64,000 nucleotides of DNA from Arthrobacter sp. JZ12. Lineage in GTDB: Bacteria > Actinomycetota > Actinomycetes > Actinomycetales > Micrococcaceae. The stretch spans positions 2,852,001 through 2,916,000 of the forward strand of contig NZ_CP045246.1 of assembly GCF_035189165.1 (NCBI RefSeq), written 5' to 3'. This document shows positions 43,617 to 51,545 of this stretch, piece after piece. A program made the translations under genes and the position numbers. Position 1 is the first letter of the stretch; each line of letters opens with the position of its first letter. Below the pieces are notes generated by a model. That model did no database searches. It was not told the origin of the DNA and saw only the letters and a list, made by a program, of their open reading frames with translations.

Positions 43617-44848
43617 CAGCCACCCGCTACGGGATCATCGGCGGCGGTATCCTGGGGACCGCCGTCGCGCGCCGGCTGCTGCAGCAGCAGCCCGATGCCC
43701 AGGTGACGGTGCTCGAGAAGGAGCAGGAACTCGCCGCCCACCAGACCGGACGCAACTCCGGCGTGGTGCACGCGGGCCTGTACTACATTCCCGGGTCCCT
43801 GAAGGCGACCCTGTGCCGGCGGGGCGTGGGGCTCTTGAAGGAGTACTGCGGCGAGCGTAACCTCGCCTATGACGAAATCGGCAAGGTACTTGTCGCCCGC
43901 AACGCCGAGGAGGAATCCCGGCTGGGCGGCATTCTGGACCGCGCCCGGGCCAATGGCGTCCCGGGTGTGGGGATCATCGGCTGGGATGAGCTTCGGGAAA
44001 TCGAGCCGCACGTCGAGGGCGTCGCCGGGCTGCACTCCCCCTCCACAGCGATCGTTGACTACGGGGCGGTGACGCGCGCGCTGGCGGACGACGTCGTTAC
44101 CGCCGGTGGCACTGTGCACACCGGCTTCGAGGTCACCGGGCTGACCACCCGCGGCAATGAGACGCTCGTGACCGGGCGGCACAACGGAACCGAGACCTGG
44201 GAGATCTTCGACTCGGTGATCATCTGCGCCGGGCTGCAGTCGGACCGCGTTGCCAAGCTGGCGGGCGACAAGGAGGACCCGAAGATCGTCCCGTTCCGCG
44301 GCGAGTACTACCTGCTGAAGCCGGAGAAGCGTTCGCTCGTGAAGGGCCTCGTGTACCCGGTGCCCGACCCGCGCTATCCGTTCCTCGGCGTGCACCTGAC
44401 CCCGCGGACCGACGGCGAGGTGATGGTCGGCCCCAACGCGGTGCTGGCGCTGGCCCGCGAGGCGTACGGCTGGGGCACGGTGTCCCCGCGCGACCTGGGC
44501 GACGCCGTCGGCTACCCCGGCTTCCGAGCCTTCGCCAAGCAGCACTGGCGCACCGGTGCCGTCGAAATGCTGGGCTCCCTGAGCAAGCGCCGGTTCGTGA
44601 ACGAGGCGCGAAAGTACGTGCCGGAACTGACAATCGACGACGTCGTTCCCGGCCCCAGCGGCATCCGCGCCCAAGCGCTGGACCGCGACGGATCGCTGGT
44701 GGACGACTTCCGCATCACCCGACACGGCTCCGTGCTGGCGGTGCGGAATGCGCCGTCGCCGGCTGCGACGTCGTCGTTGGCTATCGCCGAGCACATCGTC
44801 GCCGAAGTTCTTGAAGTTGCCGCCTCCGACCGGAAGGAAACTGCATGA
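43613..44848 (+). CDS. lhgO: L-2-hydroxyglutarate oxidase (FAD-dependent)
   Basis: A 411-residue DAO-type flavoprotein. It starts with the FAD-binding IIGGGILGTAVARRL and has the LhgO hallmark HQTGRNSGVVHAGLYY, plus PFLGVHLTPRTDGEVMVGPN and GSLVDDFRI near the end. LhgO oxidises L-2-hydroxyglutarate to 2-oxoglutarate and passes electrons to the quinone pool. Its overlap with the MFS gene (ATGA) and with the DapA-family gene shows it is part of the operon. Confidence 0.9.
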   Translation: MTATRYGIIGGGILGTAVARRLLQQQPDAQVTVLEKEQELAAHQTGRNSGVVHAGLYYIPGSLKATLCRRGVGLLKEYCGERNLAYDEIGKVLVARNAEEESRLGGILDRARANGVPGVGIIGWDELREIEPHVEGVAGLHSPSTAIVDYGAVTRALADDVVTAGGTVHTGFEVTGLTTRGNETLVTGRHNGTETWEIFDSVIICAGLQSDRVAKLAGDKEDPKIVPFRGEYYLLKPEKRSLVKGLVYPVPDPRYPFLGVHLTPRTDGEVMVGPNAVLALAREAYGWGTVSPRDLGDAVGYPGFRAFAKQHWRTGAVEMLGSLSKRRFVNEARKYVPELTIDDVVPGPSGIRAQALDRDGSLVDDFRITRHGSVLAVRNAPSPAATSSLAIAEHIVAEVLEVAASDRKETA

Positions 44849-45735
44849 CGCATCTGAAGAAGGGCCTCTGGGGCGTGCTGGCCACGCCGTTCACCGGGCC
44901 GCAATTCGCCCTCGACACCGAGTCCCTCACCCGCGAGGTGGAGCTGTACACGCGCATCCCCGCCACCGGCATGGTGGTGCTCGGGGTATTCGGTGAGGGC
45001 GCGACGCTCGATACCGGCGAGCAGATCCTCGCCATCTCTACGGTGGTGGAGGCGACCGGTGAGACGCCCGTCGTCGTCGGGTTGTCCTCGCGAACAACTG
45101 CGGTTGCGATTGAGCAGGGCCGGACGGCGGTCAACGCCGCGGGGCCGAACCTTGCGGCGCTGATGGTGCAGGCAAACACTCCGCAGCCGGACGTCCTGGT
45201 CCAGCACCTCACCGCCGTCCACGACGCGACCGGCGCCGACATCGTGCTGCAGGACTACCCGGTCGCTTCGGGCGTGAAGATCAGCACGGCACAGATCCTC
45301 GCCGTAGTCGAACGGTGTCCGTTCATCGCGGCCGTGAAGTCGGAGGCGCCGCCGACCGCTGCGGCGATCGCCGCGCTGACGAGGGCTACCGATGTGCCGG
45401 TGTTCGGTGGGTTGGGCGGCGTCGGGCTGCTTGATGAACTCGCCGCGGGCGCGGCAGGTGCCATGACCGGCTTCTCCCATCCGGAAGCGCTGCAGCTTGC
45501 CATCACCGCGCACGACGACGGCGGCTTCCGCGCTGCCCGCGACGCCTTTGCACCGTGGCTGCCGCTGGCGAACTTCGAAGGCCAGCCCGGGATCGGCCTG
45601 GCGCTGCGGAAGGAGATCCTGAAGCGGCGCGGCATCATCGCCGAGGCGCTGGTCCGGCCGCCCGCACCGACGCTGCCTGCTGAGCTTGCCGACATGATTG
45701 ACGCCCACCTCGACGCTGTTAAGGAGCTTGCCTAG
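44845..45735 (+). CDS. dihydrodipicolinate synthase/N-acetylneuraminate lyase family protein
   Basis: A 296-residue class I aldolase-fold protein. The Schiff-base Lys is K165 in IAAVKSEAPP and the catalytic Tyr is Y138 in VLQDYPV. It differs from true DapA in the N-terminal active-site loop (GVFGEGATL in place of GTTGES), so it is more likely an aldolase, lyase or decarboxylating dehydratase acting on an oxo-acid of this pathway. It overlaps lhgO by four bases and abuts the SDR gene. Confidence 0.88.
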   Translation: MTHLKKGLWGVLATPFTGPQFALDTESLTREVELYTRIPATGMVVLGVFGEGATLDTGEQILAISTVVEATGETPVVVGLSSRTTAVAIEQGRTAVNAAGPNLAALMVQANTPQPDVLVQHLTAVHDATGADIVLQDYPVASGVKISTAQILAVVERCPFIAAVKSEAPPTAAAIAALTRATDVPVFGGLGGVGLLDELAAGAAGAMTGFSHPEALQLAITAHDDGGFRAARDAFAPWLPLANFEGQPGIGLALRKEILKRRGIIAEALVRPPAPTLPAELADMIDAHLDAVKELA

Positions 45736-46509
45736 ATGGATACCGGACTCAAAGGGAAGAACGTGCTGGTGCCGGGGTCGAGCTCCGGCATCGGGCTGGC
45801 CATCGCGCAGGCGCTGGCAGACGAGGGCGCCAACGTGGTGCTCGCCGCCCGCCGCGAGGACGTGGTGCAGGCCGAGGCCGGGAAGCTGCCGTCCGCCGTC
45901 GGAATCGGACTGGACCTGAACGAGGACGGTGCGCCCGAGCGACTGGTTCAGGAGGCCGAGAAGGCGTTCGGGCCGATCGATGTGCTGGTGCTCAACAGCG
46001 GCGGGCCGGCTCCGGGAGGGGCGGTCGACGTCTCGGATGAACAGGCGCTGGCCGCCGTGAACCAACTGCTGCTGCAGCACATCAAGCTCGTGTCACTGGT
46101 GTTGCCCGGGATGCGGGAGCGGGGCTGGGGGCGGATTGTCGCCGTCGGCTCCTCCGGAATCCAGAGCCCGCTGCCGAACCTGGCGCTGTCCAACATCGGC
46201 CGCGCGGGGTTGGCCGGGTACCTGAAGACTCTTGCCAACGAGGTCGCCGCCGACGGGATCACCGTGAACATGGTGCTGCCCGGCCGGATCGACACCGACC
46301 GGGTGGCGTCGCTGGATGCCGCCGCGGCGAAGCGGACAGGCAAGACCCCGGAGGAAGCGCGAGCGTCCTCTGAGGCGACTATCCCCGCGGGCCGGTACGG
46401 CAAGCCGGAGGAGTTTGCCGCCGTCGTCGCCTTCCTGGCGAGCGAGCGCGCAGCATACGTGACCGGTGAGCAGATCCGCTGCGACGGCGGACTGGTGAGG
46501 AGCTACTGA
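45736..46509 (+). CDS. SDR family protein with atypical active site
   Basis: A 257-residue protein with an intact Rossmann cofactor motif (GSSSGIG, residues 14-20) and the usual C-terminal FLASERAAYVTGEQIRCDGG. At the active site the YxxSK motif is replaced by L149-A-L-S-N153, although the preceding serines are kept (GSSGIQ). Such variants occur in a subgroup of FabG-like proteins, and the reaction is unknown. The gene starts directly after the DapA-family stop and its own stop overlaps the FAH gene (TGATG). Confidence 0.85.
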   Translation: MDTGLKGKNVLVPGSSSGIGLAIAQALADEGANVVLAARREDVVQAEAGKLPSAVGIGLDLNEDGAPERLVQEAEKAFGPIDVLVLNSGGPAPGGAVDVSDEQALAAVNQLLLQHIKLVSLVLPGMRERGWGRIVAVGSSGIQSPLPNLALSNIGRAGLAGYLKTLANEVAADGITVNMVLPGRIDTDRVASLDAAAAKRTGKTPEEARASSEATIPAGRYGKPEEFAAVVAFLASERAAYVTGEQIRCDGGLVRSY

Positions 46510-47369
46510 TGAAGAACACCCTGCACTTGTGCGCGATCCGCGAGGGCGATTCCGAGGTCGCCGCGGTGGTACATCCGTCCCGCGGACTGGCGCTGGTCCT
46601 CGAACTGGTTCCCGGGTTCCACGGCGACATCCGCGATGTGCTCACCGGTGGGTTGCTGGACCAGCTTGAGTCCGCTGCCCTCACGGCCGACGACGATACC
46701 TTCCGGGACCCTGCCTCCGTCGAGTACGGTGCGCCCTACCGGCATCCGCGGATGCTGTGGGGCATCGGGCTGAACTACGTGGAGCACGCGTCCGATCTGT
46801 CCGAGGGTGTGCCGGAGGAGCCGGCGTCGTTCATCAAGGGCGACCACACCGTCATCGGCCCCGGCGAGGATATTCCCATCCCGTCGCAGAGCGAGCGGAC
46901 CACGGCGGAGGCGGAGGTCGCCGTCGTCATCGGAAAGTACTGCCGCAATGTGGAGGTGGAGGACGCGCTGGACTATGTGGCCGGCGTCGTGCCCGTGCTG
47001 GATCAGACGGCCGAGGACATCCTGCAGCGGAATCCGCGCTTCCTGACGCGGTCGAAGAACTTCCCGGGCTTCTTCTCGTTCGGGCCGCGAATTGTGCCGC
47101 TGGCCGAGGCGGTGGGCGACGGAATGCTCGCAGACATGGAGGTGTCCACGGTGGTCAACGGCGAGGTGCTGCGGGCCAACACCGTCTCCCACATGCGCTA
47201 CAGCCCCGAGTACCTGATCAGTTTCCACTCGAAGGTGATGCCGCTGTACCCCGGCGACATCATCTCCACCGGCACACCGGGCGCGATCCACATCAAGCCG
47301 GGAGACGTCGCTGAGGCGCGGGTGGCCCGCGTCGGCACTCTGACCAATCCTGTTGTCCAGGGGCCGTGA
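46509..47369 (+). CDS. fumarylacetoacetate hydrolase family protein
   Basis: A 286-residue protein with the FAH core: LWGIGLNYVEHASD, metal-ligand Glu residues in TTAEAEVAVVIGKYC, and the C-terminal GDIISTGTPGAIH. Family members hydrolyse or decarboxylate acylpyruvates and related oxo-acids with a divalent metal. Unusually, the block normally reading GKSFDTF is replaced by LTRSKNFPGFFSFGP. It is translationally coupled to the SDR gene and followed by a hairpin. Confidence 0.88.
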   Translation: MKNTLHLCAIREGDSEVAAVVHPSRGLALVLELVPGFHGDIRDVLTGGLLDQLESAALTADDDTFRDPASVEYGAPYRHPRMLWGIGLNYVEHASDLSEGVPEEPASFIKGDHTVIGPGEDIPIPSQSERTTAEAEVAVVIGKYCRNVEVEDALDYVAGVVPVLDQTAEDILQRNPRFLTRSKNFPGFFSFGPRIVPLAEAVGDGMLADMEVSTVVNGEVLRANTVSHMRYSPEYLISFHSKVMPLYPGDIISTGTPGAIHIKPGDVAEARVARVGTLTNPVVQGP

Positions 47370-47383
47370 ACCCCCTCGTTGAG

Positions 47384-47433
47384 TTGGCAGGACACACCCC
47401 TTTATAGGCACCTTTCGGGGCGTGTCCTGCCAA
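47384..47433. repeat. 17-bp hairpin element within the operon
   Basis: Arms 47384-47400 (TTGGCAGGACACACCCC) and 47417-47433 are complementary except one position, with a 16-base loop. It lies between FAH and CoA-transferase genes transcribed in the same direction, so it may be an attenuator, an mRNA-stability element or an interspersed palindromic repeat. Confidence 0.75.
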
Positions 47434-47466
47434 GTGAACGTACTAGCAAGTAAGGAGACGACGCCG

Positions 47467-48675
47467 ATGGGCACCTCTGGAGCTGCCGGTCCCCTTGCGG
47501 GCATCCGGGTGGCGGACTTCTCGCGCGTGCTGGCGGGACCGTACGCGTCGATGATGCTCGCCGATTTCGGAGCGGACGTCATTAAGGTGGAGAGCCCGGC
47601 CGGGGATGACACGCGGTCGTGGACGCCGCCGGTCGACGCGCACGGCGTCGGCACGTACTTCTCGAGCGTGAACCGGAACAAGCGCTCGGTGGTTTGCGAC
47701 CTGCGGACTGACGAGGGACTCCACCGGGCGCGTGAGCTGGCGCTGAACGCCGACGTCGTCATCGAGAATTTCCGGCCCGGCGTGATGAAGAAGTTCGGGC
47801 TGGACTACGAGACGCTGCACGCCGAGAAGCCCGACCTCATCTACTGCTCCATCACCGGATTCGGTGCGACGGCGGGAGCCCACCTTCCCGGGTACGACCT
47901 CCTGGTGCAGGCGGTCGGCGGGCTGATGAGCGTCACCGGGTCGCGTGATTCGGAGCCGAGCAAGGTGGGCGTGGCCCTGGTGGACGTGCTCACCGGGCAG
48001 AACGCCGTCGTCGGAATTCTGGCGGCGCTGAGGCACCGGGACGCGGCCGGGCGGGGGCAGCGGATTGAGGTGAACCTGCTGTCGTCGCTGCTGGCGGGGC
48101 TGGTGAACCAGGCGTCGAGCACGCTGGCCACCGGCGAGGCGCCGCAGCGGATGGGGAACGCGCATCCGTCGATCGCGCCGTACGAGACGCTGCGCACCGC
48201 AGACGGGCCGCTCGCCGTCGCTGTGGGGAACGACCGGCAGTTCGGCGCGCTGGTGCGGATCCTCGGGATCCCGCGGCTGGCTGAGGACCACCGGTTCCGG
48301 ACCAATACGGAGCGCGTGGCGCACCGCGTCGAGCTGAAGGCGCTGCTCGAGGAGCAGCTGGCCGGGCGGCCCGCCGCCGAGTGGTCCGCCGTCCTGTCCG
48401 CCGAGGGCGTGCCGGCCGGGAAGGTGAACTCCATCAAGGAGGCGCTGGAGTTGGCTGGGCAGCTAGGGCTGGATCCCGCCGTCGTGATGAACGACGACGC
48501 CGGCCCGCGCACCAGCCACCAGGTCGCCAACCCGATCCATCTGTCCGAAACCCCAGCCAGCTATCGGCGCCTGCCGCCGTTGCTCGGCGAGCACGACGGC
48601 GCGGCGTTCGCGTCGCTCTCCCCTGCGTCTGTCTCCCCCACGTCCACCACCACCTCCACCTCGACGGGAAAGTAA
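47467..48675 (+). CDS. CaiB/BaiF type III CoA-transferase
   Basis: A 402-residue protein with the family III signature: LAGIRVADFSRVLAGPYASM, MMLADFGADVIKVESP, SVNRNKRSV, and GYDLLVQAVGGLMSVTG. Such enzymes move CoA between carboxylic acids, for example from succinyl-CoA to glutarate or a hydroxyacid. AAGGAG nine bases before the ATG at 47467 fixes the start; an open frame upstream runs into the hairpin. The end is low complexity (Ser/Thr/Pro-rich). It precedes the acyl-CoA dehydrogenase gene by 5 bases, a pairing known for glutarate breakdown. Confidence 0.93.
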   Translation: MGTSGAAGPLAGIRVADFSRVLAGPYASMMLADFGADVIKVESPAGDDTRSWTPPVDAHGVGTYFSSVNRNKRSVVCDLRTDEGLHRARELALNADVVIENFRPGVMKKFGLDYETLHAEKPDLIYCSITGFGATAGAHLPGYDLLVQAVGGLMSVTGSRDSEPSKVGVALVDVLTGQNAVVGILAALRHRDAAGRGQRIEVNLLSSLLAGLVNQASSTLATGEAPQRMGNAHPSIAPYETLRTADGPLAVAVGNDRQFGALVRILGIPRLAEDHRFRTNTERVAHRVELKALLEEQLAGRPAAEWSAVLSAEGVPAGKVNSIKEALELAGQLGLDPAVVMNDDAGPRTSHQVANPIHLSETPASYRRLPPLLGEHDGAAFASLSPASVSPTSTTTSTSTGK

Positions 48676-48680
48676 GAACC

Positions 48681-49835
48681 ATGACTGTTGACCTGTTGTC
48701 CATTGACTCGCTCCTGTCTGAGGAGGAGTTGTCGCTGCGTGCGCGTGTCCGCTCATTTGTGGAGTCGGAGATCAAGCCGAACATCGCCGGGTGGTACGAG
48801 GATGCGGTGTTCCCGCTGGAGATCGTGCCGAAGATGGCGGAACTGGGGCTGCTCGGCATGCACATCAAGGGGTACGGTTGCCCCGGCCGCAGCTCGGTGG
48901 AGTACGGGCTGGCGGCGATGGAACTGGAGGCCGGCGACTCGGGGCTGCGGACGTTCGTGAGTGTGCAGGGGTCGCTGGCGATGAGCGCTCTGGCCAAGCA
49001 CGGGTCCGAGGAGCAAAAGAACGAGTGGCTGCCGCGGATGGCCAAGGGCGAGGTGATTGGCTGCTTCGGGCTGACAGAGCCGGGGTCGGGGTCCGATCCG
49101 GGGTCGATGACCACCAACGCCCGGCGCGACGGCGACGGCTGGGTGCTCAACGGTGCCAAGCGGTGGATCGGGCTGGCAACGGTTGCACAGGTCGCGATCA
49201 TTTGGGCCATGACCGACGACGGCATCCGCGGCTTTGTGGTGCCGACCGACTCGCCGGGGTTCACGGCGACCGCAATCACGCAGAAGCTGTCGATGCGGGC
49301 GTCGATCCAGTGCGACATCACGCTTGAGGACGTGCGACTGCCGGAGTCGGCGATGCTGCCGAACGCGAAGGGGCTGCGTGGGCCGTTCGAGTGCCTGAAC
49401 GAGGCGCGGTACGGGATCATCTGGGGTGCGATGGGTGCTGCGCGGGACAGTTACGAGGCGGCGCTGGCGTATTCGAAGGAGCGTCTGCAGTTCGGCAAGC
49501 CGCTGACCGGGTATCAGATCACGCAGCAGAAGCTAGTGAACATGGCGCTGGAGATCAACAAGGGAACGTTGGTCGCCCTGCAGACCGGACGGCTGAAGGA
49601 TGCCGGGACGCTGGAACCGTGGCAGATCTCTGTGGGGAAGCTGAACAACTGCCGCGAGGCGATCCAGATCTGCCGGGAGGCGCGGGCGATGCTCGGCGGC
49701 AACGGGATCACCTTGGACTATTCGCCGCTGCGGCATGCGAACAACCTGGAGAGCGTGCGCACGTACGAGGGCACCGATGAGGTGCACACCCTGATCCTGG
49801 GCAACAAGATCACGGGTACGCAAGCGTTCCGGTGA
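48681..49835 (+). CDS. gcdH: acyl-CoA dehydrogenase, glutaryl-CoA dehydrogenase-like
   Basis: A 384-residue flavoprotein. CFGLTEPGSGSDPGSM and RTFVSVQGSLAM resemble glutaryl-CoA dehydrogenase more than other acyl-CoA dehydrogenases, and the catalytic base is E363 in TYEGTDEVHTLILGNKITG. Glutaryl-CoA dehydrogenase converts glutaryl-CoA to crotonyl-CoA and CO2. A related decarboxylating or non-decarboxylating substrate is possible. It is the last gene of the cluster and forms the left border of the less G+C-rich island; a degenerate copy of its last 28 codons occurs at 53977-54061. Confidence 0.88.
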   Translation: MTVDLLSIDSLLSEEELSLRARVRSFVESEIKPNIAGWYEDAVFPLEIVPKMAELGLLGMHIKGYGCPGRSSVEYGLAAMELEAGDSGLRTFVSVQGSLAMSALAKHGSEEQKNEWLPRMAKGEVIGCFGLTEPGSGSDPGSMTTNARRDGDGWVLNGAKRWIGLATVAQVAIIWAMTDDGIRGFVVPTDSPGFTATAITQKLSMRASIQCDITLEDVRLPESAMLPNAKGLRGPFECLNEARYGIIWGAMGAARDSYEAALAYSKERLQFGKPLTGYQITQQKLVNMALEINKGTLVALQTGRLKDAGTLEPWQISVGKLNNCREAIQICREARAMLGGNGITLDYSPLRHANNLESVRTYEGTDEVHTLILGNKITGTQAFR

Positions 49836-50319
49836 GCGCTGGGTCTTCGGATGTCCCGGGGAGCTTGCGTTGATAGACCACGCCGACCAGGTCGCATCGA
49901 CGGTGGCGTGTCCCTTGCTCACCTGTTCAAGACAAGGCAAGATTCCGAGAGGCTTGGGAAGCAGAAGAGGTGACTCTTGCCCGCCAACACGCCATCGTCG
50001 ATTAGCTCATTGATCGAGTCTGGAGAAACACCTTGGTCCAACAGCTCTTTCCCGGGCGATCTAAATCGGCAGGCGTGCGGTGATGCCTGTCTTGGGAGGG
50101 CGCTATATTTGGGAGGGCTTGTCTGGCACGGTCGAGTGCTGAACGGCCAGGTCACCCTCCTCAGTTTGCCCGCGCCTGATCTTGCCACCGAGGAAGGTGA
50201 AAAATACACATAGTCGCCCATCGAGTACGTTGCTGACAAGTCAAGCCAAAGTGGGCGGCATCGGAGCCATTCCGGCACACCCTAGTGTTCGCCTTTTTGA
50301 CGGTGTTTCGGGAGAGCCT
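49836..50319. other. left part of the island, no confident gene
   Basis: 484 bases separate the acyl-CoA dehydrogenase stop and the end of the DUF6414-like gene. Composition is mixed. Only one frame is noteworthy: a minus-strand frame at 49919-50278. I see no tRNA, integrase or insertion-sequence end here. Confidence 0.5.
49919..50278 (-). CDS. hypothetical 119-residue frame downstream of the DUF6414-like gene
   Basis: This frame starts 41 bases after the DUF6414-like stop on the same strand and ends before the acyl-CoA dehydrogenase gene. Its last 50 residues (KELLDQGVSPDSINELIDDG and following) look protein-like, whereas the first half is rich in Arg, Cys and Pro and looks like non-coding translation. 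There is no good ribosome binding site. It may be a gene remnant, or nothing. Confidence 0.25.
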   Translation of the reverse strand: MPEWLRCRPLWLDLSATYSMGDYVYFSPSSVARSGAGKLRRVTWPFSTRPCQTSPPKYSALPRQASPHACRFRSPGKELLDQGVSPDSINELIDDGVLAGKSHLFCFPSLSESCLVLNR

Positions 50320-51285
50320 TCAAATGAAGATAGCCATGGGAAGCACCTGTATAGCCGGTCCGCTCACAATCGCGTCGGGAACGTCCAGATTGAAGTCATC
50401 TGAGTTCGTAACCGAATTGAGAACGTCGTTCGCCAAGGCAGGTCCTGCCACTCCAAGAACTGTTCTTCGCATCAGATTTATGGATTGGCCTTCCTCCAGC
50501 ACTCTGGTCACCTTTCCGATGACGCGGAACTCGCCAGCGCGCAGATGCTCAGTTGTGGTGGCGGAGTAGTAAAGCGAAGCCACCGTGACCACGGCTTCGA
50601 GCTCGTGTTCGGTCCGAAACAGAAGATCGTGGACAGGCGCTGACTTTATATCTTGACTCATCCGCCGCAACACACGAATGCCCTCTTCCGAAGGATTCTC
50701 CTCGACGACTGGTTGCTGGACTTGATGCTGTGTCGAGGCTTTGACTGCGGGATTGCCAGAGCGACTCTTTTGAGCTCTAGTCTGAACCGTAGGCGCAGGT
50801 TCGACCTTCGCCGGCTCATCCTCCTCGATATAGGGCAGAAACGCATCGAAGAACGCAAGGACATTCTCAATTGGGTTCCCTAGGAACTCACCAGAAAACT
50901 CTACCAACTGCCCATTCTGCACTTCAGTGAGCTGACCGGGATCGTCAAGGCGAATCGTTTTCCCATCTTCGGTCAGGTAGTCATATAGCAGGTTGAAGAG
51001 GCTCGCCTCAGTATGATGTCGTTCCGTTTGAGATTCAACCTGGGTTTCGTCCCGATTTTGCTGGCTCCCTTCGCCTTCGAAGTTCGCGTCACCAATCGCG
51101 AAGAGCTTCGCACGAATTCCCCCACGAGCCTTCAGAAATCGCTCACGAGCCCCAGTGGCAGTGGTCCTTTCGCTCTCCGAGACCGAAACTCCGCCTTCAA
51201 GATGCGCAAGAAAACTCAACATCATTTGCACATCTAGATAGATGGGGTGGGCCAACCCGTAGCCAGCATCATTCTGAATGGTCAC
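50320..51285 (-). CDS. DUF6414-like protein of the putative defence island
   Basis: The 321-residue product begins with a GTG and near its N-terminus has HPIYLDVQMMLSFLAHLEGGVSVSE, which resembles the start of DUF6414 proteins (recognised from memory, not searched). A charged, low-complexity linker (about residues 155-195) separates an N-terminal domain from a C-terminal domain with LRAGEFRVIGKVTRVLEEGQ. No catalytic motif or membrane segment is visible. It is divergent from the ATPase-HNH pair across 260 bases and shares their lower G+C content, which suggests that it arrived with them; whether it works with them is unknown. Confidence 0.7.
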   Translation of the reverse strand: MTIQNDAGYGLAHPIYLDVQMMLSFLAHLEGGVSVSESERTTATGARERFLKARGGIRAKLFAIGDANFEGEGSQQNRDETQVESQTERHHTEASLFNLLYDYLTEDGKTIRLDDPGQLTEVQNGQLVEFSGEFLGNPIENVLAFFDAFLPYIEEDEPAKVEPAPTVQTRAQKSRSGNPAVKASTQHQVQQPVVEENPSEEGIRVLRRMSQDIKSAPVHDLLFRTEHELEAVVTVASLYYSATTTEHLRAGEFRVIGKVTRVLEEGQSINLMRRTVLGVAGPALANDVLNSVTNSDDFNLDVPDAIVSGPAIQVLPMAIFI

Positions 51286-51545
51286 AAGTTCACCATAGGC
51301 GCTGGGACAAGAGGAGACTGCAAGTGTCGATCGGCAGGAGCGAGGAAGTATGAAACGATTTGCTTCCTTCGCGGTCTAATTCTACTCGATCGCTGCGTTC
51401 TCTATCCCGGTTCCCACCGCGATCTTCTTTGGTTGGCTGCCACTCCATTTATGATTGACGAGTGATAGGTGTTCAGGTGTCCATCTTCTCTTAGAGCGGC
51501 GCTCCGGCTCGTATTTGCAATATAAACCCCTTTGGGAGGCAGCGA
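51286..51545. other. divergent promoter region of the putative defence module
   Basis: 260 bases, A+T-richer than most of the window, separate the DUF6414-like gene from the ATPase gene and must hold both promoters. The ATPase start is preceded by GGGAGG. I could not identify a defined promoter or operator. Confidence 0.5.

Noticed and set aside
43241-46080. Two 500-codon minus-strand frames opposite lhgO and the DapA/SDR genes
   Set aside because: Composition is typical of antisense translation of high G+C coding DNA and no conserved motif is visible.
49836-50319. Integrase or transposase at the left edge of the island
   Set aside because: No frame shows recombinase motifs and no terminal inverted repeats were seen, so the mobilising enzyme, if any, is missing.
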